Shown in pieces: positions 29,643-41,711 of a stretch of DNA of 64,000 bases. This DNA is from Mytilinidion resinicola. Taxonomy: Eukaryota; Ascomycota; Dothideomycetes; Mytilinidiales; Mytilinidiaceae. How positions within the stretch are numbered: position 1 is the first letter of the stretch; every line of letters starts with the position of its first letter. Made by a program: the position numbers and the translations under genes. The notes under the pieces are model-generated. The model had not been told where the DNA came from. It searched no databases and saw nothing but the letters and a program-made list of their open reading frames with translations. The stretch is from the NCBI RefSeq assembly GCF_010093595.1, contig NW_022985438.1, forward strand, positions 3,003,356 through 3,067,355. The letters are read 5' to 3'.

Positions 29643-32600
29643 GGCTTTGGCTCGCGCCTGACTCATCTAATCAGCTCTTTCAAGGGTTTTCAGGGAGTTC
29701 CGGGGAGGCCTCTTGATCTTTCTAGGTGCACTGGGTTCAAGGCTGGGAGGGTGATATGATATCCCGTGATGTGTCTGGGCTTCCTTTCACACTTGTTGTA
29801 CCGATACTTCTTCATTCGATTCTGTTCTCACCGCGGCGTATACACGATAGTCAGGATCCTAATATCCCATCGGTCTGCGACTAGATGGGGACAAAATGCT
29901 TCTCTTCTTCTACTTGCAGTGTTTCGGAACGTGAATGCGCTTCTGCTCTTGCTCTTCTGTACCCGTGAGTTATTTGCACTCTGTCATTATGCTTGAGTCA
30001 CTGGACAACTGTGACGTCATAGAAGGGAAGCGGGTCTTCGAAGAGGCGGCGTGAAGTGGCGACCCTGGTGTAGTTACGGGGGATTGAATGGGCGAGGATG
30101 AACTGTCGGTGATAGCCAGTGATAGTTAATCGGTGGAAGTAGAAATTCCGTTCGTCGTTATGACTTTGAACGCTTGCTCCTAGATGTATGCTTCAACTCC
30201 TTTTGACTTCGTTTGGGGCTTAGAGGGGACATACAATGAGCACGAAATGAACGTGGGATCGTAGCCAGCGGTTGAGGGTAGGCGAAAGGCAGGGGGTCTA
30301 GAAGTCACTTTCTAAACCATGGGTCGGTCTACCACAATCACGTGCTAAGTTTGAAATCGATAAGTGATATCAGAGGTGCATTCTTTGTGTCGAAGTCGGG
30401 GAAGTGAAGTGGAATGTAAGGGTGGGGGTCTTACGATGCCCCGATATTGTAAGACGAGTGTTGAAAGAAGTCCTCTTCTGCCTAGAAATTATATGGCTAT
30501 CAGGGGCTTTGTTGAGGATGGAGTTCCCACTCCTATTTGGCCGGCCTTTGAGCTCTGAAAGAAAGTCCTGCACAGCTAATAGTGAAGTATGTATGATCTA
30601 GAAGCTTGGTCAGCATAACGTTTGCGTTGTGGTCATAAGATTTTCCCTTTCTCAGCTGATTTTACCTCCATTGGGGGAATTGGCACGTTGAGCTATTTTT
30701 GTCACTTCTCTGCCTCCTTTCCGCATGAGATGTCTTTGAATTGATTCTGGAACATCTCCCGAGACTTCTGGACGTTCTTGGTAGGGCTTGGTGCATTTTC
30801 ACCTTTTTCTTGGTTGGGTTTCGCGGACTTACCGCCGTAATCCCCTGAGGAGCGAATCATGGCGAGCTGTATTCTGTCAGATTTCGTCGAACCCTTCTAA
30901 GCTGTTGTGATGTCCCTAAAACGCAGATCCGACAGCCTGAAGTGATTAAAGAGGTAAAAATCGCCCGGAGGGTGCCTCAGAAGGGACTGTCTTACCACAA
31001 CCAGCCAATTCTACGATGCCTTTTCGTAGGGGGAGATTGATATAGATATATAGAATCAAGGAGATGATGATTGAATACTGCAGCTTGCAGCGTGGTTCCG
31101 TGCTCCCGAAGTGACGTTGAAAAGGTGATCAGTGACGTGACCTCAAAAAAGATTGAAACACCACGGTTCTGTGCAAAGCCAATTTTTTTTGTGGGAAGTA
31201 GGTGGACAGTGGAACGGCGTGATGGAGGGGAAGATGAATACGCTAACTGTTTACTGAATTCACTGGTCTGGAGTCTACATCGCCACTGGGCGGTACTCAG
31301 CGTGTTGGCCAGTGCGTGCGCATCCCAGCATTCTTAGTTAGGATCGAGATGAAGGATCGAACACCATGGAGATTGCTTAGTGGATAATGGAAGACAGAAA
31401 TAGATGAGAGACGGGGACTTTAGAAGAACACACTGAGAATGATCCGTAACTTGAAGCCTGAAAGGGCCTAATAAGGGCACGCTTCGTGTCGATAATATAA
31501 CAGAGTGTGTGTGTATTCGATAAAATCTCTGCAGCAAGGCTCGCCATAATGGTGCTATAAGCTTCTCAATGCCCTAGGCTTTCAAGGAGCGGCTTCAACA
31601 CAAATTGACCCCTGAATTGCATCACTTTCGTGACCTCTTTTCTCCAAGTGTCTGTTCCGACCAAAGCTCGGTTCGTACCGTATCCAGTCCAATGCAGTTT
31701 ATTTCTCTCTCTCCCCTTGTACACAGTCCAGCTGTAAGCTCGCTCTTCAGGCTACAGTCGACGTAGCTTCCCCTGAGCCGAATCAAACTCCAAGAGCCGG
31801 GATTGGCTTGCTACACCTGCACTTATCTCCTCTTCATAATGTTCACTGCATCTAGCTTTCGTAGAAGGTGACTATATTCAATTGCCGGGAGAGGAAAACA
31901 GAACCACGCATCGTAGGTAGTTGAGTGTTTTTAGGAGACTCAGAGCCATATGAGATTCCCAAGCCCTGTGAATAGAGTACAATGATAAGAACTAGAGAAG
32001 GAGATAGTGGCATTCATGCTCTTGGTAGTGATTCAGGGGCCCAGAGGTCCCGCGATGTCGGTTGCAGTTCACTAGTCTGAAAACTCGGCAAGATAAGGAC
32101 CAGCGAAAGAGCTTTGACGATTGGCGCTTCTCCCTAACACCAACTATTCATCGTATACGTATATGCTGAGAAATGCATACCTTTATTCATGAGATGCTTT
32201 TTAAAACATCTGATGCATAACATTGAAGTAAATCAGACCACAATATCTTCATCCCCACTTCACCAGACCTAAATGGAGGGGAAGACTTTCGCCCAAGACG
32301 AAAGTATTACAGTCAATCTGTCGCTTATTGAGCTCAGCAAATGAGACATCAAGAGGGCCAATGGAAACGGCACGATTTGAGCCCATCTTTCATAGGGGAG
32401 ACAGTTCGAAAGTCACTTCCCTAAGATCCTTAATCCTGGAGATGGGGCCATGGCATGTTTTAAGCGTGTGGGCCCCTGAAAGTCTGTCTAGGAATTTAGG
32501 GAAACCAGAGTCTTTAACATGGCGCGGGAGGCGCAGGTGTGGGCCCCTAGCTGACGGCGTTTGTCGAATGTATAGCGAGATATATGAGGGTGTATGCATT

Positions 32601-35600
32601 CAGGACATCTCCTCGGTAGAGAGAAATAGGGTCGATTTGATCTGTTGAGTATGTTGCTTGTGGCAAGGTTGTTCAGGGGAAGGTTCTTAGAAGGGGCGTT
32701 TGGCGGGGCGTTTGGAGAGGAGTACGCCCGTCGTGATTTCTGAATGGAAGAACACCTTTTTGTAAGCCTTGCTAACCTTTACCTGTTCTTTTAGGAGCCA
32801 TAAACTTGCTACAAATGGCCTTCGCGATATATCATACCTATCTCGACACTCGTTGAGTGCTCGACCTCATCCTCCAGCGTTCCACCGCGCAGCATCACGA
32901 GGGGTGATCTGCACCAAAAGGAAGGGGTCTCTCTCCTCGCTTGGACTTCCATTCCTAGGGCCAGAGAATTTAATATAATATGGCTCCGAATTTCGTAAAG
33001 AGCATGAACGAGCTAGGCGTGGATGGTACAGACGTAGGCGAGCTGAGCCAATCGGCGATATGGCTGTCCTCAGGAAGAAAACGGATAGAGACGACAGGAA
33101 AGCATGCTCATATCGCTGCCTCCCTTCAGCGGGACTTCGGAAGTCATAAGATTCCATGGGCTCCGTCAATCAACAACATATAATGTGGATAACCTGACGT
33201 AGGTGGAGGAGCGCATTTACGAGTAGTCGTTGCTCGGAGGCATGCATGGGAAAATACGAGGTTCTCTGCCGGTGGAGCAGCGGCCATTTGTACATTCTCT
33301 CTGCATCGGTAGCATACCCGCTTCTCCGGACCCCGTATCCGTCTGAAGTTGTGAAGACCGGTTGTAGAGGGTGTGTCACCTTTGCTGAAAATTCCCATTC
33401 GCTAGGCATCGGAGCACTGGAGCTCCGGACCGGGCAGTGTTGCTGCTGATCTCGACATAGCTTCGATCCAAAAAACTTAGGCTCGGCGTCTTGGCCAAGT
33501 CTCCTGGATTCTTGGTTAGCGCTTGTTGCATTACAAGTGAATTGAGGAACCGAGAAACCCGCATGCGTAGTTCGATATCCGGCTCGGATTCACTGTAATA
33601 TTGGCTTACCCACTTCCAAATGGTACTAATGAAGGACAAAATCCAGCTGCCCTTTTTTTTTCATCCTTTTCTTCGTCCGTTTCTTCGTCCGAATTGTTCC
33701 CAGTAACCAGAATAAGACAGGACTCATTTGAGTGGCGAGAAATACGCAATTCGGTAGATTTTCTCTATACGTGTTCTTAGCTGTGGTAGACGTATTGCTC
33801 CTCTCATGCCATCTCTTCCTCTTGTCCTAAAGCCGTCACTTTTTCGCATCTTCTTTCTGTTCCCCCTTTTTCTTCGTCATAAAAACCTCGGGTTTTCAGC
33901 CAACCTTCACAGACTGTGGTCATTAGCATCCAAGTTTTCACATGGGATATAAGATTTAGTCGATGAATTGACTCTCTCTGAGTGTAATTTCGATCGAATT
34001 GGAAGACTGCCGAGTCGCGATACAAACGTCAGTTCGAGAGAGCTTGCAATCCATTACACCCGACCATATCTTGTCGCGACTCTCCTGAAGATCTCGGCTT
34101 TCCGCCTGATGGGCTCCGGCATAGTCATCTGAATTTGACCTACGAATATGCCTGGCTCAGCATCATAGAAGTCCGGAAAGGTATAAGCGAATCGTAGGGT
34201 AACTCTGTTGACGTAGAGGTGATTGCGAGATTTTCAAGCTCCCATTTCTGAGCCTCGAGAATCCTAACTTTGTTAGCTTCTTTGCCAGAAGAGGACGGAT
34301 TATCGTCGATGTGCGATATCCTACTAGCATTGGCAAAGTGAAGCCTGTTACGTGATTGCTTCACCACCAACAGACGACAAGATGCGACTGGAGGTCTCCC
34401 GCCTGGTGTCATTGGATGCCGCGTTCAAGGCTTTGCTAGAATGGAAGGCACTTGAATCGAAAGAAATACGCTTGGCAGGCCTGCGACAGGCGAGTGGACC
34501 GGCGGTCGACCTGGGAAAGTTCTTTGCCTGTGCAGCTTAGGCAATGTCGTTGGAACTATCCCTCCGTCATCCCGGCGTGCTCTGCGGTTAGCATGCCCAG
34601 AAGGAAATTCTCGAGCATATGAACATACCAAACTGTGGGAAAGCTATGTCATGCGCCTGCGCTCGAGGGCGGAATCTTGTGATGGTACATATTCAGGGGC
34701 TGAAAAAAAAAGGAGTATGAATATGAATAAAGTCGGGACCCCTTTGCAACCGACATCAGAACTACTCTTTAATGCAATTGCTATCATGTTGAAGCTGAAG
34801 GGTAGTGGTGTGGATGAGCTGGTGGTATCTCGGTGTTTGTGGAAGGTCTGAGACAGTGGAGACGAGAAGCGTCTGGCGACAAGTCTCTAAGCATACGCTA
34901 ACAAGGAAAGAGGAATGTTTGAGGATCTCTTGAGGAGATGAGAATACGTTGACGGAAAAGAGAGCATCGGACAGTGGCACTGGGTGGAAAGCTATTCCGA
35001 CATTTTACGATCGCAGTCGCCACAACCAGGACATTGCTGGAAATCTTGGGTCTAGGATAACCGCACGTTAAAGAGGTCAGACCATAACTTTTTCAGGGAG
35101 TTCACCGGCCGAATGTGTGTAAACAACGAGAACAGAGTCGCCGCAGACGCCGAAAGTTGGCGCAGAATTCTCGACGCGGCACCAGAAGTAAAACGAGAGC
35201 GACGCGCGCATTATTACTCCATCGGAAGGTCTAGAAACTCGAGCAAAGGCCGAACCATCTGATAGGAGTCCTGGGATACCTGTTGTTGGCAAGTCATATA
35301 AATGGGAGATGCAATCTGGATCGCGACAGCTCAGCCTCCACGACGTTGGCCAGGACATGGTATGTTGCCGCGTCGCGTTCGTTCCACGAAAACGGGCACG
35401 GTTGAGGACTCACCTGAAAGCCATTAGGGTCTCTACGATCCTGTTCCGGTAAGGGCTTCTATCGCGACGAGAAGAGGGCGGAGCGCGAAGCTAACACCTC
35501 CGTCGACCACGTCCTCTATGTCCTACGGCCCGCGCTCGCGGCGCGTTTTAGCAATCTAGCGCACGCGTTCCTTTAGGAAGTTTAGAACTCAGCGGGCGAC

Positions 35601-36630
35601 AGCAGATTCACTATGCTAAAATGAGCAACGTTGCTGAGTGTATCCTGCATGTTTACGGCGCAGAGGCGTGTCGCGGGCGTGTGGAAGGAGTAGGGCACGG
35701 ACCAACTAAAGAATAATCAACAGCGAACACATCACTCTTTTCTCCACCATCTTCGATCCTTGGACGGAACATGTCTCTAAGCTGATAAGGAGGCCTCGAG
35801 GGCCCTCTGCGACCCAGGGTTTTGATCAATGTCCCCATAATGACCGCCTGAGATACTTAACTATATCAACTCTCTCCAATGAGACAGCATATAACAATAC
35901 CGTAGTTTTTCTCCCTTGATGGAAAGCGCTTCAAGCTAATGAGCCAGAAAGATTTTCCCTTTCAAAGAGTCGCTGGTGATCAAGTCCCTCCCTGCTCCTC
36001 TTTGCTGGCACAGTTGCATTGGAGACGAAACAGTGGCCTGCGCAGCTTTTGAAGCTGCTCGTGCCGCCTGCTAGTGGAATGGGGCACCTGCTGATTAGTT
36101 TATTGGCGTTACTCTCTTAGACAAATATCTACATCAACGGCACATACGCCGATTGTCGACTTCACTGCGTTAGTGTATGTAAGGCTGCGGCTTAAGCGTG
36201 GAGTGGGATACAGGGTCTTCCCCCAATTTTCAGCCAATAGAGAGGGCTGTGATATGGAGAACCGAGATAAATCAGTGAGAGGAGGCAATGTCGTTGGCTA
36301 GAAGGTAGTACGGCAACATCGCGCGAACCTTACGTCTAGTCCACCGAGGCGGAAGGTCACATACCTGACGTTAGTAAAATTGCGATCTCAGCGTTTGTAC
36401 AGTAGCCGTGCCTGTGCTTCATTAAGCAAGCAATCTGACTCGGGGATGGCACTGTAGGCCCGATGACTCTATACTATATTGTTGTTGCCGCCGGTTTGCC
36501 TCATGTCAGACGGCTTTGAATTGTTATATCAAGCGATGCTGAGACTGCAGCAGCATCAACAACAGCTTGTGGACTGCAACATGCAAGATGACCTGCTCAT
36601 AAGTATGAGAAGCTTTGGTAAAGGAGATGA

Positions 36631-36662
<32 letters not shown>

Positions 36663-37343
36663 ACCCCCCCAATCGCCAATTGGCAAGTATGGGATGTTAG
36701 ATCTATAAGATGTGTATATTCTCGTTTCAACGCCATTCTGACTCTGAATGTACCAAATTCCGTTCTGCGACAATCTTTGATTATCTTGCAGATCTGTGGG
36801 AAGGCCCTGAATGTTTCTGAGATATTGCTATACCAAATCCTCAAGTGCACCCTGGCTTCGGGAATGAACTTTGTCACTTCAACAGTTCAAAGGATTGGGT
36901 GGTACGATACGTGTCCACTGATAAGAACTGGTAGTAAATTATCTACTTGTCAAGCATAGATGTAGTAATAATCTCCCTGACCACCTTGGGACAGAAGGGG
37001 ATTCCTCATCCCTCCAATGTTTCTCTGTAGAGTTCTAGTCTTCTGCTTATTCTTCCGAAACTGGAAGATCCTAAGTTGTACTATGAATATGATAGAACTA
37101 AGTGTCGGTGTTGGAAACTGTCTGCTCCTGAACTTTAAAGTATGAATCGTTGGGACTGCACAAGTATGGCGTTTGCCCTAACGTGATTGGCTAACGAAAA
37201 TCGCTTCTATTCACCCACGACCTGTGAAGCCACCGACCAAGCTACGTCCCGGACGCGGAATTTGCAGAGAACACCTCCACACCACACGCTGTCGAACACA
37301 ACGCATCGACACCCCAGTTTTGACCCACACTCCACAGCTGAAC
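29643..37343. other. Gene-poor 7.7-kb region
   Basis: I find no supported protein gene here. Open frames are short (at most about 110 codons), on both strands, without family motifs or consistent splice links. Possible coding-like fragments, such as the - strand frames at 33376-33639 and 35077-35358, could be relics but cannot be named. A long poly-C run lies at 36631-36659. No terminal inverted repeats or tRNA genes were recognised by eye. It may be decayed transposon sequence. Confidence 0.45.
36631..36659. repeat. Poly-C homopolymer tract
   Basis: An uninterrupted run of about 29 C that reads as poly-Pro or poly-Gly in overlapping frames. The exact length is likely uncertain in any assembly. 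Confidence 0.9.
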
Positions 37344-38523
37344 ATGGAAAACGAAACAGGAGAGGACTCCCGGTCGTTAGAACGGTCGGGTGCAGAGCAG
37401 GTTAGTCGCTCTATCCCTTTCATGCACGACGAAGACCTCTTTGGACCACGGGAATGTTTACTTTAATCAATAGATCCATCCTCCGCCGCCCCTTTCCCCC
37501 ACGCTCGAGGAGAATGTTCGTAGGCTGGCTTCAAGCTACGAGGAGCCGAGCACCTTCACTGGTGTTGACAATTCGAGCAACGCCCGCGGCGGCAATATGT
37601 ACACCCAGCGTCTCCATTCCACCGCATCCATGCCCGTAAATTACTCCAACACGCCATTTCAAGACAGAAACGGCCGTCTGAGGCACCTTGCTACGGCTGC
37701 CGTAGCATCTCCTGCTATGGCGTATCAACAATCGTACTATCCCTCAAATGATGATGCAGCGAGATACAGGACTCGCACCGTTGGTGAAGGAGAGGATACG
37801 GAGGACGACACTCTTCCGGGATGGCTAAGCTCTCGTCCTTCGCAAAGCTTCCCACGCTCATCAGGAACGCATTCACAAATGACGGAGGGATACACTGGCG
37901 CCCCGGGACAAACATTCCAACAACAAGCTCAGACACAGCATCGCGGTGGGACCCCGAGTACATCACCCTTTGCAACTCCCCACCAACAAACCCACATGGG
38001 AAGGTCCACCATTCCGCATCGGGGACAAGGAGCTAGCGTAGAGCGGCGGTCTTCAGGACCAACCCACCTCATGACAGCCTATCCAGTCGCTGGTGAAGAC
38101 AGAATGGCGCCCGAACCACGCCTAGCCCACCGAGCGGCCAATTTTGCCTCACAGGGGGAGGATCCGTTCCAAGATTCTGACTTGGAGCTGATGATAGGAG
38201 CGAAAGAGTATTGGGCTTACTGGCCTCGCACCTACTATCTCCCGCTGCCTACTATCAACCTGTCTGCTGGTAATACTCTTCGGTTTTATCTTCCTGGAAG
38301 CTCCACTGATCAGCGAGCGCGGTTCAGGTCGAGCCAACCAACTGTCTTGAATCCGTCGGCTCTTGCACAACCTCAGCCAAATCTCCAACCTTTCGGCACT
38401 CTCCCGGCCCAAGGTCCCCCTATTGATCCGCAACTCCTCGCGTACGAAGCAGCTGGACCAGCAGAAACGGACAGTGAGCGTCTTCCAGAAGGTGGTGATG
38501 AAACGGGCGAGGCTTCAGGTTAG
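37344..38523 (+). CDS. Disordered low-complexity protein upstream of the tandem family
   Basis: Two exons, 37344-37400 and 37474-38523, give 368 residues beginning MENETGEDSRSLERSGAEQ. The intron has a GTTAGT donor and AATAG acceptor and the frame joins cleanly (Gln to Ile-His-Pro-Pro). The protein is rich in Ser, Thr, Pro, Gln and Gly. The only ordered-looking segment is an aromatic patch (KEYWAYWPRTYYLPLP) near residues 243-258. It ends in an acidic tail. It lies on the same strand and just before the six-gene tandem array, and its N-terminal composition resembles theirs, but the shared G-L-Y-F-S-S/W-x-P block is absent. It could be a truncated or diverged relative, or unrelated. Confidence 0.55.
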
Positions 38524-39081
38524 GGTTCGATAGGCACGTCAACTGAAGACATGCTTGAATTTCCTCCTTTTCCTCTTTTTACCGCCAATAAGTTGGTAGC
38601 TGGTGTAGTATAGTCTAATAAGCGAGGTCACCTTCTCAGCATAACGATACTTCGATAATATTGAATGAAAACTCCTTTTATGTTGGAATATGATTGCCAG
38701 TTTGCGATGTAGTTTGTGCCATCAAGCCTGCTCTCATGCAGAACTAACAAACCAAAACCTCGAACTGAGCCCTTGGCTGCCGAATATCTAGATCATGGGC
38801 CACTGCGCCTACCTCGGCGTTCTTGACTCAATCAGCTGTTAGCAAGCTACATAAAAACTTAAAGACGAAACAATTTGAATAACTGTAGCGATGGTCTAGT
38901 TTTCGGCAGATCGTTAGTCCGAGCGTCATGGACCCAAATCGTTATAGTCATAGAGACCTCCCTCTGCCAAAGCGCAACTCCGCACTCTCGCCTTGTCAAC
39001 ACAACCCTACTTACCGACGTCCTGTGGTCAACGAATTTAACCCTTCTTCTACTTCCAGCATTGGAATCCCACTCAGCTACC
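38524..39081. other. Intergenic stretch
   Basis: About 560 AT-rich bases between two low-complexity genes. No coding signal. Confidence 0.45.
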
Positions 39082-39995
39082 ATGCATGGTGTTTATAGAA
39101 CCCACCAGTGCCTGGTTCTCCTCACAGATTCCAGTGGCAATCATGTCTCTTCCAAAAAGGTATGCCATACCCTCGTATCTTTCTCATGATTTGGTTGTTT
39201 TAGTGAAACGTTGGTCGGCTATCTGCGGTTGGCAAAAGCATTAACCTTACATCAACATAGGGTTACATGAAAGCATGGCATCCACTTCGCCAAGACCCAG
39301 TCTCCGACCATCCGGAGCCAATTTCAGGTCATGTTCGACAGGCCAAGAGAGTCTGCGTCCCAGAAGCAAAGAAAGGACAGCCGACACACAGTGATCCCTA
39401 CAACTACACTAGCCAGGACGATTGGTTTCCCTTCAATCCGGCGGAACACACGCATATGGTCAATGACGTCAACATGGCACAAGACATGTTCAGCGATCGC
39501 GCGCTGACTTCCGCCAGCTGGACGACTGTTGGAGACGACGCAGAAGGAAGGTCCAATGAGGTTGGTAGAATGGAGGATAATGAAGTGGAGGATAATGGCA
39601 TGCATGAGGATGACGCGGAGAAAGACTACCCACCAAGGCCCTTGAGCCGTCCATATTCTGCCCCACAAGACCCTCTCGTTCCAACACCAGCAGCGAAACC
39701 TCGGCGCCGTGAGAATCGAAGTGGAATAACTGCATCTTCACGCCAAGAGTCGCAACGTATCGTCAACCCACTGCGAAAGGTCCAGAGCAGCGCGGCTAGG
39801 GTTCGAAAAAGCGCATATCTCAATAAGACTTCGACGACACCTAAGTCTAGGCTAAGTCTAGGTTGTCGGATCACGTAGGGCTTGCTCGCAACCCTACCGC
39901 ACCTAGTGGAAGAGGCCCAACACCTCCCCTCGGACAGCTCGGACTACTTCGAAGGCGAGTTGTTGGCGAAATACAAGATGGTGGCCATACAATGA
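39082..39995 (+). CDS. Hydrophilic protein of unknown function
   Basis: Exon 39082-39159 (MHGVYRTHQCLVLLTDSSG) joins 39261 across a GTATGC...CATAG intron and continues GYMKAWHPLRQDP. Read straight on, it stops at 39878 (231 residues, ending SLGCRIT). If a 45-base intron (39862-39906, weak GTTGTC donor, CCTAG acceptor) is removed, it continues EEAQHLPSDSSDYFEGELLAKYKMV and stops at 39995 (255 residues). The longer form looks more protein-like. The body is hydrophilic, with an acidic Asn/Glu/Asp segment (DNEVEDNGMHEDD) and a basic segment (KPRRRENRSG). No family is recognised. It shares strand, location and general composition with the tandem family but not its conserved block. Confidence 0.45.
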
Positions 39996-41711
39996 ACCAG
40001 AACCTATCTCCTAGCCCCATCGCCTCCTCCTATCATTATCATACCTACTCGGAGTCGAAATGGGCCAAGGTCGACGTTTTGCGTGACTGCTTCTATCTAC
40101 CGACAAAGTTCGACCCAATCGGCGACGACCAGATCTGGCACTACAGCGCTCCAAACTCTACTAAGCGTGAGGCTCGGTGGACAACTTCTCCTCTTATCGG
40201 CACGGACGCGTCCGTGACGACATACGACGACCTAGAGACAGAACTACTTTCCATCTCTTAAGAAATGACGTAGGAAGGGTCATAAGTTTGGGTACTGGAA
40301 ATCTCACTGCTCAGCTCCATTCTTGTTCGCTCGATACCACTGTTCGGGGTACCCCAGCCAGCATATTTTCGGTCCGTTAAACGGTAGCCCAATTTCCACT
40401 GCGTCGAGTTCTACAGATCCTTTGTTTCGATTGTTCCATCTTCATTGTGTTGTCACTTTGTAGCCCATGCGCTGCCAGTGCCTACCTCTTTTTGTAGAAG
40501 ATATTCCAAAAATGATACTTCCTCTTGTATGAGCAGAACATGAGCTGCAGCGTCACGTTCTAACTATCTAAGACTTAGGCCTGATTCCTGGAGCACTGCT
40601 GAATTCTTGATACTTTGATGCTGCCTCTGCTCTATGCGATTGTGTCGATTAGAGGCTCATACCGACGGTACGGTGGTATGGCAATAGAGGGATTCGACCC
40701 CTTTGTGGTTGCGCTCGCCTGGCCTCGACTACTGAGAGACAAAATGGAAGCAGTTTGAGTCCCAATATACGATGTGGCAGCCTTCTCAAGCCCTTCGAGG
40801 TTGCTCTTGACCATGCTCTTGACCAGGCGGGGCGGAAGGAGTTTCGGCAGCTTGGACGATTTTCATTATTCCGAAGACTTCTTGGGACGATATATAAGTT
40901 CCAATAAAGTACTAATAAGGACTTGAGTATATATTCGTTGGGTTTGGCTCAGTTTTGCGCCGTGTCGGAGGCCGCGGCTCTCTGGGGAGACGCGCGCTTG
41001 AGAAGCATTGAAGTGATGGCCTGGTGCGGCGTGGTGACCTGCTTTCATCGAAATACTACGAAGAAAGATACATATACGATCCTAACTCCTAGCTGTTCGG
41101 GTTATCTAAGTGTAGGGCGATGTATTGGATGGGGGAGATACTAGCTGTAGTGGCGAAAGCAGTTTGCTGTTGGAGAGCGTTCTTGTGGTCAGCGCCGCCT
41201 CGCCGTCCACCCCAGCCTCAGTTATGCCCTATCACTCAGGATCGAGATTTCTTATGACGTGAACGTACATGAACAGTCAATGTGGCATAGATTACCTTCC
41301 GGGAGGTAGTGAAAAAACCTGGAGAGTGGTACAAGGACAAAAATGGGCCCGAGAGTTGATGGTCACATGATGTCAGTTTTATCTGCGCCAAAAGACGCTC
41401 CGACTCGGCTCACATGATGAAGTTCTGATGACGCGTGGAACAACATCCACTCATAATTGTGGAGCTGTAAGCCTTACACCACAACGGTCTGTTTTCCCCG
41501 CCATCGACATCGCCTCGTATTGTGCAGCAGGCGGTAGCACCTCCCATACCATTTCTCATCCATTGCACCAAGCCCTCCTAGCAAGTAAGCCTACCCCACA
41601 TCCTTCGTTTAATGAGGCCGAATTATCCCGCATTCCGGCAAAGGCTCGTGAAGCTCGGCCACCCTCAACCCTTCACATAGTGCTCGTCCACTGACTAACC
41701 TTCCGAGATAG
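39996..41711. other. Intergenic region with a diverged repeat copy
   Basis: About 1.7 kb. At roughly 40262-40415 it carries a diverged copy of the repeat that forms the inverted pair at 58.4-59.1 kb. No gene is supported, although a hydrophilic open frame spans 39863-40261 in another frame. Confidence 0.45.
40262..40415 (+). repeat. Diverged single copy of the 58-kb inverted-repeat arm
   Basis: Shares ordered words with the left arm at 58.4 kb, including CGATACCACTGT, then a GTACCCCAG versus GTGCCCCAG word, and AATTTCCACTGC versus GATTTACACTGC at the matching distance. Also preceded by GGTCATAAG, which is present just inside the arms of the 58-kb element. Alignment was done by eye. Confidence 0.55.

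Noticed and set aside
36479..36959. Frames with poly-Pro or poly-Gly around 36.6 kb
   Set aside because: They only read through the poly-C homopolymer; no other coding evidence.
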